From NCBI GenBank assembly GCA_030657355.1, contig CP131056.1, positions 2,252,501 to 2,316,500 of the forward strand: 64,000 nucleotides of DNA. Reading direction: 5' to 3'. This stretch comes from Radicibacter daui. Its GTDB lineage: Bacteria; Pseudomonadota; Alphaproteobacteria; Radicibacterales; Radicibacteraceae. The position numbers were made by a program, and so were the translations under genes. Shown one piece after another: positions 1-8,460 of this stretch. The notes below the pieces were generated by a model that was given only the letters and a program-made list of their open reading frames with translations, did not search any database and had not been told where the DNA came from. Each line of letters opens with the position of its first letter. The stretch's first letter is position 1.

Positions 1-1434
1 CTGGAGCGCACGGAAACGGCGGTCAATGCCTACAAGGCGCTGGAAGGGCGCCGGGCCGACCTGCAGATCACCCTGACGCTGATGTTCTCGCTGGTGGCGA
101 TGCTCATCCTCTTCGCCGCCATCTGGTCCGGCCTTGTGGTCGCCGAGCGGCTGTCGCGCCCGCTCGGGCGGCTGATCGCGGCGGCGGAGCGGGTGAGGGC
201 GGGCGACTTCAATGTCCGCGTCAGTGTCGGCGATCCGTCGGACGAGATCGGCAATCTAGGCCGGTCCTTCAACCGCATGACCGCGCAGATCGAAACCCAG
301 CGTAATGACCTCATAGCCGCCAACCGGCAGCTCGATCTGCGCCGGCATTTTACCGAGGCGGTGCTGACCGGCGTTTCAGCCGGTGTGCTTGGCCTTGATG
401 CCTCCGGCCGTATCGACCTGCCCAACCCGTCGGCAGCAGGGCTGCTGGGCGTGCCGATGGAAGAGCTCTCCGGCCGGCTGCTGGTGGAAGTTGCGCCGGA
501 GATGGCGGATGCGCTGCAAAAGGCAGCCTCGCGCCCCGGACGTGCCGCGCTGGCGCAGGTGGACCTCAAGCGCGACGGGCACAGCCGTATCCTGCATGTT
601 CGTGTGGTGCATGAGGCTGAAGCCGGGGCCGGCGAGAGTGCCTTCGTGGTGACCTTTGACGACATTACCGAGCTGATGTCCGCCCAGCGCAAGGCGGCCT
701 GGGCCGATGTGGCGCGCCGTATCGCGCATGAAATCAAGAACCCGCTGACGCCGATCCAGCTCGCTGCCGAGCGGCTGAAACGCAAATATCTGGTCCAGAT
801 TTCCGAAAAGCCGGAAATCTTCTCCCAATGCATCGACACCATCGTGCGGCAGGTGGATGACATGCGGCGCATGGTGGACGAATTCTCCTCCTTCGCGCGC
901 ATGCCGCTGCCCCAACTGGTGGCGCGGGACCTGCGCGCTGTGTGCGAGGGGCCGCTGCACCTGCACTCCCACGCCCGGCCCGAGCATGTGGAGCTGACGG
1001 TCGACATGCCGGAGCGGGAGCTGCCGGTTCTGTGCGACGAGCAGCAGATCAGCCAGGCCCTCACCAACCTGCTGCAAAATGCGGTGGATGCGTTCGAAAC
1101 CATGCCGGAAGGCCATGCCGCCCGTATTCGCGTGGTGCTGGGAGAGACCGGCGGAATGGCTTTTGTGCGGGTGTCGGACAATGGCCGCGGCCTGCCCAAG
1201 GATGACCGGCACATGCTGGTAGAACCCTATGTCACCACCCGCACCAAGGGCACAGGACTGGGGCTGGCAATCGTCAAAAAGATCATGGAAGATCACGGCG
1301 GCGAATTGACGCTGGATGATGCGCCTGGGGGAGGCGCAAGCGTCAGTCTGGTGTTGCCGCTCAACCCGGACAGGGCAGTGCGGGCCAGGTCCGTTCGTCA
1401 CGAAGAAGGAAAGAGTGCCAACAATGTCGCATGA
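1..1434 (+). CDS. ntrY: Nitrogen regulation sensor histidine kinase NtrY (5' partial)
   Basis: Membrane histidine kinase that phosphorylates NtrX in the NtrY-NtrX nitrogen/redox system. The frame is open from base 1, so the N-terminus (the usual extra membrane segments and periplasmic part) lies outside. The 477 visible residues show a membrane helix at about 24-46, a HAMP domain (about 47-98), a PAS region (about 105-215), and a HisKA domain with the phospho-acceptor in RIAHEIKNPLTP (His243 of the fragment). An HATPase_c domain follows, with the N box around NLLQNAVDAF and the G boxes DNGRGLP and GTGLGLAI. The stop codon overlaps the start of ntrX by 11 bases, as expected for a co-translated kinase/regulator pair. 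Confidence 0.95.
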   Translation: MERTETAVNAYKALEGRRADLQITLTLMFSLVAMLILFAAIWSGLVVAERLSRPLGRLIAAAERVRAGDFNVRVSVGDPSDEIGNLGRSFNRMTAQIETQRNDLIAANRQLDLRRHFTEAVLTGVSAGVLGLDASGRIDLPNPSAAGLLGVPMEELSGRLLVEVAPEMADALQKAASRPGRAALAQVDLKRDGHSRILHVRVVHEAEAGAGESAFVVTFDDITELMSAQRKAAWADVARRIAHEIKNPLTPIQLAAERLKRKYLVQISEKPEIFSQCIDTIVRQVDDMRRMVDEFSSFARMPLPQLVARDLRAVCEGPLHLHSHARPEHVELTVDMPERELPVLCDEQQISQALTNLLQNAVDAFETMPEGHAARIRVVLGETGGMAFVRVSDNGRGLPKDDRHMLVEPYVTTRTKGTGLGLAIVKKIMEDHGGELTLDDAPGGGASVSLVLPLNPDRAVRARSVRHEEGKSANNVA

Positions 1435-2842
1435 CATTCTCATCGTCGACGATGAGGCGGACATTCGCTCTCTCATATCGGGGATTCTCGACGACGAAGG
1501 CTATTCCACGCGGCAGGCCGGCGATGCCGACCAGGCGCTGGAGGCGCTGCGCACACGCGTGCCGGCGATGGTCATTCTCGATATCTGGCTGATCGGCAGC
1601 CGGCTTGACGGGCTTGGCATCCTGGATGAAATCCAGCGCCTTTATCCCGGCCTGCCGGTGGTGATGATCAGTGGCCACGGCACCATCGAGACTGCCGTCT
1701 CTGCCATCCAGCGCGGGGCTTACGACTTCATCGAAAAGCCGTTCAAGTCCGACCGGCTGCTGCTGATGGTCGAGCGCGCCATCGAGGCTGCGCGGCTTCG
1801 CCGCGAGAATGCCGAGCTCAAGCTGCGCGCCGGTACGGATGACGAGCTGACCGGCAAGTCCGCCGGTATCCAGCAGGTGCGCCAGCAGGTGGACAAGGTG
1901 GCGCCGACCGGCAGCCGCGTGCTGATCACCGGCGAGGCCGGCGTGGGCAAGGAAGTGGTTGCCCGCATGATCCACACCCGCTCGCGCCGGGTCGAGGGGC
2001 CGTTCGTCGTCCTCAATTGTGCCGCGCTTAATCCCGACCGGCTGGAGATCGAACTCTTCGGCCAGGAAACCGCCGAGGATGGCGGACCGGGCAAGGTTGG
2101 CACTTTCGAGCGCGCCCATGGCGGCACCCTGCTGCTGGATGAAGTCGGCGACATGCCGCTGGAAACCCAGAGCAAGATCGTGCGCGTGCTGCAGGAGCAG
2201 AATTTCAGCCGCGTGGGCGGCACGGCGCGCATCAAGGTGGATGTGCGCGTGCTGGCGACGACCAGCCAGGATCTGCTGCTGGCGATTGCCGACGGCCGTT
2301 TCCGTCAGGATTTCTATTATCGCCTGGCCGTGGTGCCGATTGCGGTACCGCGCCTGACCGACCGCCGGGACGACATTCCGATGCTGGCGCGCAGCTTCAT
2401 GACGCGCGCCGCGCAAATTTCCGGCATCCAGCCGCGTGAGTTTGGTGAGGACGCGCTGGCGGCGCTGCAGGCCTATACCTGGCCGGGCAATGTGCGCCAG
2501 CTGCGCAACGTGGTGGACTGGTTGCTCATCATGACGCCGGCTGAGCATGAAGGGCCGCTGCGCGCCGACATGCTGCCGCCGGAAATCGGCGCCATCACTC
2601 CCGCTGTGCTGCAGTGGGAAAAGGGCGGCGAGATCATGGGGTTGCCGCTGCGCGAGGCGCGCGAGCTCTTTGAGCGGGAATATCTGCTGGCGCAGGTTAC
2701 CCGCTTCGGCGGCAACATTTCGCGCACCGCGGCTTTCGTCGGCATGGAACGCTCGGCCCTGCACCGCAAGCTGAAATCGCTTGGCGTGCATGGCGGGGCC
2801 GACCGGGGCGGTTTGCGCGCGCCGGCTGAGCAGGAAGAATAA
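1424..2842 (+). CDS. ntrX: Nitrogen assimilation response regulator NtrX
   Basis: Cognate response regulator of NtrY, 472 residues. The receiver domain (1-120) has the acidic pair D9/D10 and phospho-acceptor D53 in VILDIWL. It is followed by a sigma54-type AAA+ domain (Walker A GEAGVGKE, about 168-175) and a C-terminal Fis-type helix-turn-helix (ISRTAAFVGMERSALHRKL). In the AAA+ domain the usual GAFTGA sigma54-contact loop after ELFG is replaced by an unrelated GGPGKVG stretch. NtrX proteins of alphaproteobacteria are known to diverge at this loop, so sigma54 activation is doubtful. The ATG at 1424 is used because the receiver begins there; an upstream in-frame extension only reads through the end of ntrY. 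Confidence 0.95.
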   Translation: MSHDILIVDDEADIRSLISGILDDEGYSTRQAGDADQALEALRTRVPAMVILDIWLIGSRLDGLGILDEIQRLYPGLPVVMISGHGTIETAVSAIQRGAYDFIEKPFKSDRLLLMVERAIEAARLRRENAELKLRAGTDDELTGKSAGIQQVRQQVDKVAPTGSRVLITGEAGVGKEVVARMIHTRSRRVEGPFVVLNCAALNPDRLEIELFGQETAEDGGPGKVGTFERAHGGTLLLDEVGDMPLETQSKIVRVLQEQNFSRVGGTARIKVDVRVLATTSQDLLLAIADGRFRQDFYYRLAVVPIAVPRLTDRRDDIPMLARSFMTRAAQISGIQPREFGEDALAALQAYTWPGNVRQLRNVVDWLLIMTPAEHEGPLRADMLPPEIGAITPAVLQWEKGGEIMGLPLREARELFEREYLLAQVTRFGGNISRTAAFVGMERSALHRKLKSLGVHGGADRGGLRAPAEQEE

Positions 2843-2916
2843 CAACGGGCACCCGCTGAAGCCGCGCCCGCATCAGGCGGGCGCTCGCCAAGACGAAATC
2901 CGTGTCGAGGGGTATC

Positions 2917-4296
2917 ATGAAGGTCATCATCTGCGGGGCCGGGCAGGTCGGTTACAACATCGCCCGGCAGCTTGCCGCCGAAGACAACGATGTGACCATC
3001 ATCGACCAGTCGGCCGAGCTCATCCAGAAGATCAACGATAGCCTGGAAGTGAGGGCTATCCGGGGCTTCGGGTCCCAGCCTGATGTGCTGGAGCAGGCGG
3101 AAGCCGATGGCGCCGACATGCTGATCGCCGTCACCCAGAGTGACGAGGTCAACATGATGGCCTGCCAGGTGGCGCACACGCTGTTTGAAGTGCCGCTCAA
3201 GATCGCCCGCATCCGCAACCAAGCCTATCTGTCGCCGCTGTGGTCGCGCCTGTTCTCGCGCGAGCGTATCCCCATCGATCACATCATCTCCCCGGAGATG
3301 GAAGTGGCCGCCTCCATCGCCCGCCGCATGGAGGTGCCCGGCGCCCTCGACGTCATTTCCCTCCACAATGACCTTGTGAAGGTGGTGGGGGTGCTCTGCA
3401 CCGAAAACTGCCCGCTGCTGCACACGCCGCTGCGGCAGCTGACGGCGCTGTTTCCTGACCTCGATATCGAGATCGTGGCGATGGTGCGCGGTGACCGCAT
3501 GTTCGTGCCGACAGCGGACGAGCAGATGGTGCCGGACGATGAAGTCTATTTTGCCGTGGCGACCAAGCATCTGGCCCGCGCCATGTCGGCCTTCGGGTAT
3601 GAAGAGCCGCAGGCCAAGCGCGTCGTCGTTCTCGGCGGCGGCAATGTGGGTTACTTCCTGACCCGCGAGGTGGAAAAGCGCTATCCCCGCGCCAACATCC
3701 GCATCATCGAGGCGGACAGGGCACGCGCGCAGCTGCTGGCGCAGAAGGTCGAGCGCGCCATCGTGCTGCTGGGCGATGGCCTTGATGAAGCGGTGTTCGA
3801 GGAAGCCAATGTGGCGGCGAGCGACCTTTTTGTCGCCGTAACCAACAATGACGAAACCAACATCCTCGGTGGCCTGCTTGCCAAGCGCTCCGGTGCAAGG
3901 CGGGCGGTCGTGCTGACCAACAAGGGCGGTTTTGCCGGCCTTTCCACGGGCATCGGCCTCGATGCCGTGGTAAGCCCGCGTTCGATCACCGTGTCGCGTA
4001 TTCTCCAGCATGTCCGCCGCGGCCGTATCAAGGCGGTGCACAGCCTGCGCGATGGCGGCGCCGAGATCATCGAGGCTGAAGCCCTGGAGACGACGGAGCT
4101 TATCAACCGGCCGATCGGTACGCTCAACCTGCCGAAGGACAGCAAGATCGGCGCAATTGTGCGGGATGATGAGGTGATTATCCCGCGGCCTTCGACGGAA
4201 ATTCGTGCCGGCGACAGCGTGGTGATGCTGGCCCTGCCGACGGCGATCAAGAAGGTTGAGAAGCTTTTCTCCGTTAGAATTGAATTCTTTATCTAA
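2917..4296 (+). CDS. trkA: Trk potassium uptake regulator TrkA
   Basis: Cytoplasmic NAD(H)-binding gating subunit of the Trk/Ktr potassium transporter, 459 residues, the standard double-RCK length. The first Rossmann domain opens with GAGQVGYN (about 6-13) and the second with LGGGNVGYFL (about 235-244). Each is followed by a TrkA_C-type domain. The ATG is placed at the start of the Rossmann strand MKVIICGAGQVG; GAGGGGT upstream serves as ribosome binding site. An in-frame GTG 15 bases earlier is less likely. It follows ntrX at 74 bases; ntrYX-trkA-hfq-hflX is a recurrent alphaproteobacterial order. No TrkH/TrkG channel gene is in the window. Confidence 0.95.
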   Translation: MKVIICGAGQVGYNIARQLAAEDNDVTIIDQSAELIQKINDSLEVRAIRGFGSQPDVLEQAEADGADMLIAVTQSDEVNMMACQVAHTLFEVPLKIARIRNQAYLSPLWSRLFSRERIPIDHIISPEMEVAASIARRMEVPGALDVISLHNDLVKVVGVLCTENCPLLHTPLRQLTALFPDLDIEIVAMVRGDRMFVPTADEQMVPDDEVYFAVATKHLARAMSAFGYEEPQAKRVVVLGGGNVGYFLTREVEKRYPRANIRIIEADRARAQLLAQKVERAIVLLGDGLDEAVFEEANVAASDLFVAVTNNDETNILGGLLAKRSGARRAVVLTNKGGFAGLSTGIGLDAVVSPRSITVSRILQHVRRGRIKAVHSLRDGGAEIIEAEALETTELINRPIGTLNLPKDSKIGAIVRDDEVIIPRPSTEIRAGDSVVMLALPTAIKKVEKLFSVRIEFFI

Positions 4297-4337
4297 AGAA
4301 GCTGATAAGTCACATCAGCCTTTCCCCTGAGGGTGTA

Positions 4338-5213
4338 ATGGGTCGTTTTGCCTATGTGAACGGGCATTATGTGCGCGAGCGCGATGCCGAGGTTTCCGCT
4401 TTTGACCGCGGCTTTCTGTTTGCTGATGGTGTTTATGAAGTAAGCGCCATTCTCAACGGGCGCATGGTCGACAATGACCTGCATCTGGCCCGTCTCGACC
4501 GTTCGCTCGGCGAATTGCAGATCGACTGGCCGATGAGCGAGCGGGCGCTGCTTCAAGTGCAGCATGAACTGATCCGCCGTAACCGCACGAAGGAAGGGCT
4601 GATCTATCTGCAGGTAACGCGCGGTGCCGCGCCACGTGACTTCAAATTCCCCGAAGCCGCCGTGCCCAGCCTCTTCATGTTCACCCAGGAACGCAAGCTG
4701 CGCAGCTCAGCAGCCGCCCGCAGCGGCGTTAGCGTGGTGACGATGCCGGATATCCGCTGGAAGCGGCCGGATATCAAGAGCATAGCCCTGCTTCCTCAGG
4801 CGCTTGGCAAGCAGCAGGCGGCGGAAGAGGGGGCTTTTGAAGGCTGGATGGTCGATGACAAAGGTTTCGTCACCGAGGGCACCTCTTCCAACGCGTGGAT
4901 CGTGACGCATGACGGTGTCATCCGCACCCGCCCGGCCAGGGAGGGCAGCGGCATTCTGGCCGGCATTACGCGTCAGTCGATCATCCGGCTTGCGAAGGAA
5001 ACCGGCATTAAGATTGAAGAAAAAGCCTTTACGCCGGCTGAGGCCTACAATGCAGCCGAGGCGATGATGACATCGGCCGGCGCCTTCGTGGTGCCGATCG
5101 TCCGCATCGACGGGAGGCCGGTCGGCACCGGCTCGCCGGGACCGGTCGCGCCGCGTCTCAGGGAAATCTATCTTGAGATGGCGGATGAGCAGACGCGCCG
5201 CAGGCCGGTCTGA
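4338..5213 (+). CDS. dat: D-amino acid aminotransferase (class IV PLP enzyme)
   Basis: Fold-type IV PLP transaminase of the D-alanine transaminase / branched-chain transaminase family, 291 residues, full length. The N-terminal signature AFDRGFLFADGVYE and the PLP lysine in DIKSIALLPQALGKQ (the family's usual Schiff-base region) are present. The cofactor-phosphate segment VTEGTSSNAWIV follows. Likely role: interconversion of D-alanine and D-glutamate for peptidoglycan. It stands between trkA and a HAD phosphatase gene that starts 2 bases after its stop, so the two are probably co-translated. Side-chain specificity within class IV cannot be fixed from sequence alone. Confidence 0.88.
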   Translation: MGRFAYVNGHYVRERDAEVSAFDRGFLFADGVYEVSAILNGRMVDNDLHLARLDRSLGELQIDWPMSERALLQVQHELIRRNRTKEGLIYLQVTRGAAPRDFKFPEAAVPSLFMFTQERKLRSSAAARSGVSVVTMPDIRWKRPDIKSIALLPQALGKQQAAEEGAFEGWMVDDKGFVTEGTSSNAWIVTHDGVIRTRPAREGSGILAGITRQSIIRLAKETGIKIEEKAFTPAEAYNAAEAMMTSAGAFVVPIVRIDGRPVGTGSPGPVAPRLREIYLEMADEQTRRRPV

Positions 5214-5215
5214 CA

Positions 5216-5890
5216 GTGACCGAACTGCTGCCTCGGCCGAAGCTCGTACTCTTTGACTGGGACAATACCCTGGTCACGCCCTGGCCGGCGCTGGCGCGCG
5301 CCGTCAATGCTGCGCTGGTCGCCGTCGGACGCAGTCCGGTGACACAGGCGATCGTGGCGGCGGCCATGGGGCAGGGTGGTGAGGACCCGCTTGCTGGCCT
5401 CGACAAGGAAGCGGGGCTTCTCGCCCGGCAGTCCTTCACCCGCGCCTTTGCGGCCGAACCCGAGCCGCGCCTTGAGGCCGTTGCCGGCGCGCTGGATGTC
5501 CTGGGTCTGCTGACCGCGAGTGCCATTCCCGTGGCCATCCTGTGCAACCGCCGGGTGGCGGAGGTGGCCGGTGAGGCGGAAGCGCTGGGGCTTTCGCCGT
5601 TTCTGGCCGGTGTTGTCGGCGTTGATAGCGGCGTGCGCGCCAAACCGTCGGCGGAAGGCGTGGCACTTGCCATCGAGCGGCTGGGGCTTCTGGGGGAGAT
5701 TGAGGACAGCCGCGAAATCTGGCTTGTCGGCGATACCGATATCGATCTCGTCTGCGCGCATGCGGCCGGCGCAACGCCGATCTTGCTGCGCGAGAGTGCT
5801 TTACCGGCGGCGGTGCTTGAAAAATGGCCGCCCGCAATCCAGCTTTCTCAGTGTGAACAAATCATCGCCTTGTTGGCCGCTATTCTCTAG
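5216..5890 (+). CDS. HAD-family phosphatase
   Basis: Haloacid-dehalogenase superfamily hydrolase of 224 residues. Motif I is DWDNTLV (about residues 14-20), with the two catalytic aspartates. An LCNR segment fits motif II, AKPS gives the motif III lysine, and VGDTDIDL is motif IV. A phosphoglycolate-phosphatase-like cap domain lies between motifs I and II. The start is GTG, two bases after the transaminase stop, implying translational coupling. The substrate is not predictable; the position between the D-amino acid transaminase and hfq is common in Rhodospirillales. Confidence 0.85.
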   Translation: MTELLPRPKLVLFDWDNTLVTPWPALARAVNAALVAVGRSPVTQAIVAAAMGQGGEDPLAGLDKEAGLLARQSFTRAFAAEPEPRLEAVAGALDVLGLLTASAIPVAILCNRRVAEVAGEAEALGLSPFLAGVVGVDSGVRAKPSAEGVALAIERLGLLGEIEDSREIWLVGDTDIDLVCAHAAGATPILLRESALPAAVLEKWPPAIQLSQCEQIIALLAAIL

Positions 5891-5969
5891 AGGCGGCTGA
5901 GCTATGCGTGCGGGTGCGTTGTGCGGGGCCGGCCGATGGGCCAATATTGAAATGCGTCGGTAACGCTAT

Positions 5970-5994
5970 GTTGCCTCGGAGTTTTTCCGGCAAC
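5970..5994 (+). other. Imperfect hairpin in the hfq leader
   Basis: GTTGCC (5970-5975) pairs with GGCAAC (5989-5994), and GGA pairs with TCC inside it across a two-base bulge. The hairpin ends 22 bases before the hfq start codon, just 5' of the GGAGG ribosome binding site. There is no T-run after it, so it is more likely a leader structure than a terminator. Its function is unknown. Confidence 0.4.
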
Positions 5995-6016
5995 CAACAA
6001 TAACGGAGGACATAAA

Positions 6017-6262
6017 ATGTCTGAAAAAATACAAAACCTCCAAGATGTGTTCCTCAACGGCGTGCGCAAGGCCAAGGCCCCGGTGACGGTGTTCCTGGTC
6101 AACGGCGTGAAGCTGCAGGGCATCATCACCTGGTTTGACAATTACTGCATCCTGCTGCGCCGTGATGCGCACTCGCAGCTTGTCTACAAACATGCCATTT
6201 CCACCGTCATGCCGGCGCACCCCGTGCAGCTGTTCGACGGTGAGAAGGACGACGACAATTAA
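6017..6262 (+). CDS. hfq: RNA chaperone Hfq
   Basis: Sm-like hexameric RNA chaperone that pairs small RNAs with mRNAs; 81 residues, typical for alphaproteobacteria. The Sm1 motif ([20 protein letters not shown]) and the Sm2 motif with YKHAISTV are intact. Gln8 (distal/proximal RNA contacts) and Phe42-equivalent positions look conserved. The acidic C-terminal tail is short (EKDDDN). A strong ribosome binding site, ACGGAGGAC, lies 7 bases upstream. hflX starts 2 bases after its stop, so the pair is an operon as in E. coli. Confidence 0.97.
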   Translation: MSEKIQNLQDVFLNGVRKAKAPVTVFLVNGVKLQGIITWFDNYCILLRRDAHSQLVYKHAISTVMPAHPVQLFDGEKDDDN

Positions 6263-6263
6263 A

Positions 6264-7604
6264 ATGGCCGAGGAGAAGGTCGCGACCGGCAGTTCCGGAG
6301 CGGCCATCGTCATCCATCCGGTGATGTTCGGGCAGGGAACTGCCCGAACCCCGGAGACGCGTCTTGAGGAAGCGGTGGGCCTTGCCGCCGCTATCTCGCT
6401 TGATGTGGTCTATTCCGCCTGCGTGAAGGTCAATCGCGTGGCGCCGGCGACCCTGATCGGTGGCGGCACGCTGGAGACGCTGAAGGGCGAGGTGGAAGCG
6501 CATGAAGCCGAGCTCGTCATCTTCGACTGCGCGCTCTCGCCGGTTCAGCACCGCAATCTCGAAAAGGAAATGGGCGTCAAGGTCATCGACCGGACGCAGC
6601 TGATCCTCGAGATTTTCGGCGAACGCGCCCGCACGGCCGAAGGCAAGCTGCAGGTGGAACTGGCCTCGCTCAGTTTCCAGCGCTCGCGCCTTGTGCGCTC
6701 CTGGACCCACCTTGAGCGTCAGCGCGGCGGTTTTGGCTTTACCGGCGGCCCGGGTGAATCGCAGATTGAAATCGACCGCCGCCTGATCGACGAGCGGCTG
6801 ACCCGCCTCAAGCGCGATCTTGAGGAGGTGCGCCGTACCCGTGCCCTGCATCGCAAGGCCCGGCAGAAGATCCCGTATCCGGTTGTTGCGGTCGTCGGCT
6901 ACACCAACGCCGGCAAGTCCACGCTGTTCAACCGGCTGGCGCAGGCGTCTGTCTTCGCCGAGAACCTGCTGTTCGCCACGCTCGACCCGACCATGCGCGG
7001 CATCGACCTGCCGTCCGGCCGGCGCATCATCTGCTCCGACACGGTCGGTTTTATCTCCGACCTGCCGACGCATCTGGTCGCCGCCTTCCGCGCTACGCTG
7101 GAAGAGGTGGATGCCGCCGACATCATCCTGCATGTGCGCGATGCCGCCCATCCGGATACGGAAGCGCAGAAGGCCGACGTGCTGGCGGTGATGGCCGATA
7201 TGGGCATCGACAGCGCCGATCCGCGCCTTGTCGAGGTTTTGAACAAGATCGATCTTGTCGATCCGGCGCACCGCGCGGTGCTGCTGGAAGATGCCAGCCG
7301 GTCCGGCACGCAGCGTGTCGGCCTGTCGGCGCTGACGGGCGAGGGGATCGAGCGGCTTGTCGCCTGCATCGATGCGCGCATGACCTCGGCGAACATCATC
7401 GTTGCCATCGACATGCCGGCAAGCGAAGGCGCCGCGCTGGCGCTCCTCTATCGCAAGGGTGACGTGCTTGAGCGCGAAGATGACGAGGATGGCACCGTTC
7501 ATCTGAAGGTCGGCCTCAACGAAGCTGACCTTGCCCGTTTTGCCGAACGGTATCCCGGTTTTATCCGTAAACCCGAAGCCGGAGCGGGGAGCTCTGCCGC
7601 CTGA
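6264..7604 (+). CDS. hflX: Ribosome-associated GTPase HflX
   Basis: GTPase that splits stalled or hibernating 70S ribosomes, 446 residues. The N-terminal HflX domain (about 20-190) carries the conserved FGFTGGPGESQIEIDRR segment. The G domain begins with the P-loop GYTNAGKSTLFNRL (about 211-224). G3 is DTVGFISDLP and G4 is NKID. The ATG just after the hfq stop is preferred; longer in-frame reading runs into hfq in another frame. The last base of its stop codon region is shared with the start of the next gene, so translation is coupled. Confidence 0.95.
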   Translation: MAEEKVATGSSGAAIVIHPVMFGQGTARTPETRLEEAVGLAAAISLDVVYSACVKVNRVAPATLIGGGTLETLKGEVEAHEAELVIFDCALSPVQHRNLEKEMGVKVIDRTQLILEIFGERARTAEGKLQVELASLSFQRSRLVRSWTHLERQRGGFGFTGGPGESQIEIDRRLIDERLTRLKRDLEEVRRTRALHRKARQKIPYPVVAVVGYTNAGKSTLFNRLAQASVFAENLLFATLDPTMRGIDLPSGRRIICSDTVGFISDLPTHLVAAFRATLEEVDAADIILHVRDAAHPDTEAQKADVLAVMADMGIDSADPRLVEVLNKIDLVDPAHRAVLLEDASRSGTQRVGLSALTGEGIERLVACIDARMTSANIIVAIDMPASEGAALALLYRKGDVLEREDDEDGTVHLKVGLNEADLARFAERYPGFIRKPEAGAGSSAA

Positions 7605-8428
7605 TGTCTTTTGCCGTGCCCGATCCTCACCGTGTTGCCGCCCTGATCCAGAAGGTGGCCGATGAGGAGATCCTGCCGCGTTATCATAACCTTGCCAGCG
7701 ACGAGGTAAGGGAGAAGGGGCCGGGCGATCTGGTGTCGGTCGCCGACGAGCAGGCAGAAGTCGCGCTCTCCCGGTTGCTGCCGGAACTGCTGCCGGGCTC
7801 GGCCGTGGTGGGTGAGGAGGCGGTGGCCAAGGACGCCACGGTGCTGAAGCGTCTCGCGCAGTCCAATATGCCGGTCTGGGTTGTCGACCCGGTGGACGGC
7901 ACGGCCAATTTCGTCTCTGGCAAGGGCAGCTTCGGAACGCTGGTGGCGCTGGTCAATAACGGGCGCACCGAAGGCGCGTGGCTTCTGGAGCAGATCACCG
8001 GGCGCACCGGCATCGCGGTCCGCGGCAGCGGCTGTGAGCTGAATGGCAGCCCGATGCGCCTTGACGGTACGCTTGCTCGCCGGCGCGACGGCGGCGCGAT
8101 TGCCGCTGTCACCGTCAGCCGGGTGGCGCCAGCCACACGTACGGTCTGGAAAGAGGGGTTTGACGGCTGGGTCAAGCTGCGCTCCGTCGGAAGCGCCGTC
8201 TCCGTCTATCTCGATCTCATCAGCGGCAAGGTCGATGTGCTGGTCACGCGCCAGCTGACGCCGTGGGATCATGCGGCCGGTCTGCTTGCCCATGCTGAAG
8301 CAGGCGGCGTCAACGCTGCGCTGGATGGCCGCGACTATAACCCGACCGATTATTTCTCCGACATCATCGCCGCGCCGGATGCCGATTTCTGGCAGCGGGT
8401 AGCATCCGTGGTGTCCGAGGAAGGCTGA
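7604..8428 (+). CDS. Inositol monophosphatase family protein
   Basis: Mg-dependent Li-sensitive phosphatase fold, 274 residues, near full length. The metal-binding motifs are present: GEE at about 67-69, DPVDGTANF at about 97-105 and TPWDHAAG near residue 223. The family includes inositol-1-phosphatase, histidinol-phosphatase (HisN) and 3',5'-bisphosphate nucleotidase; sequence inspection does not separate these. The start overlaps the hflX stop by one base. A bidirectional terminator follows immediately. Confidence 0.88.
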   Translation: MSFAVPDPHRVAALIQKVADEEILPRYHNLASDEVREKGPGDLVSVADEQAEVALSRLLPELLPGSAVVGEEAVAKDATVLKRLAQSNMPVWVVDPVDGTANFVSGKGSFGTLVALVNNGRTEGAWLLEQITGRTGIAVRGSGCELNGSPMRLDGTLARRRDGGAIAAVTVSRVAPATRTVWKEGFDGWVKLRSVGSAVSVYLDLISGKVDVLVTRQLTPWDHAAGLLAHAEAGGVNAALDGRDYNPTDYFSDIIAAPDADFWQRVASVVSEEG

Positions 8429-8439
8429 GGCCGCAAAAG

Positions 8440-8460
8440 AAGGGGCCCTAAAGCCCCTTT
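8440..8460. terminator. Bidirectional intrinsic terminator between the phosphatase gene and mazG
   Basis: AAGGGGC (8440-8446) pairs with GCCCCTT (8453-8459) across a six-base loop. A-rich sequence precedes it and T residues follow, so it can end transcription from both sides. It contains the mazG stop codon. Confidence 0.75.

Noticed and set aside
376-1476. Long minus-strand open frame opposite ntrY
   Set aside because: Its translation is low-complexity, His/Arg/Gly-rich and has no family landmarks, while the plus strand encodes an intact kinase; typical high-GC shadow frame.
5947-5972. TTGAAA and TATGTT as an hfq promoter
   Set aside because: The spacer is only 14 bases, too short for a normal sigma70 promoter.
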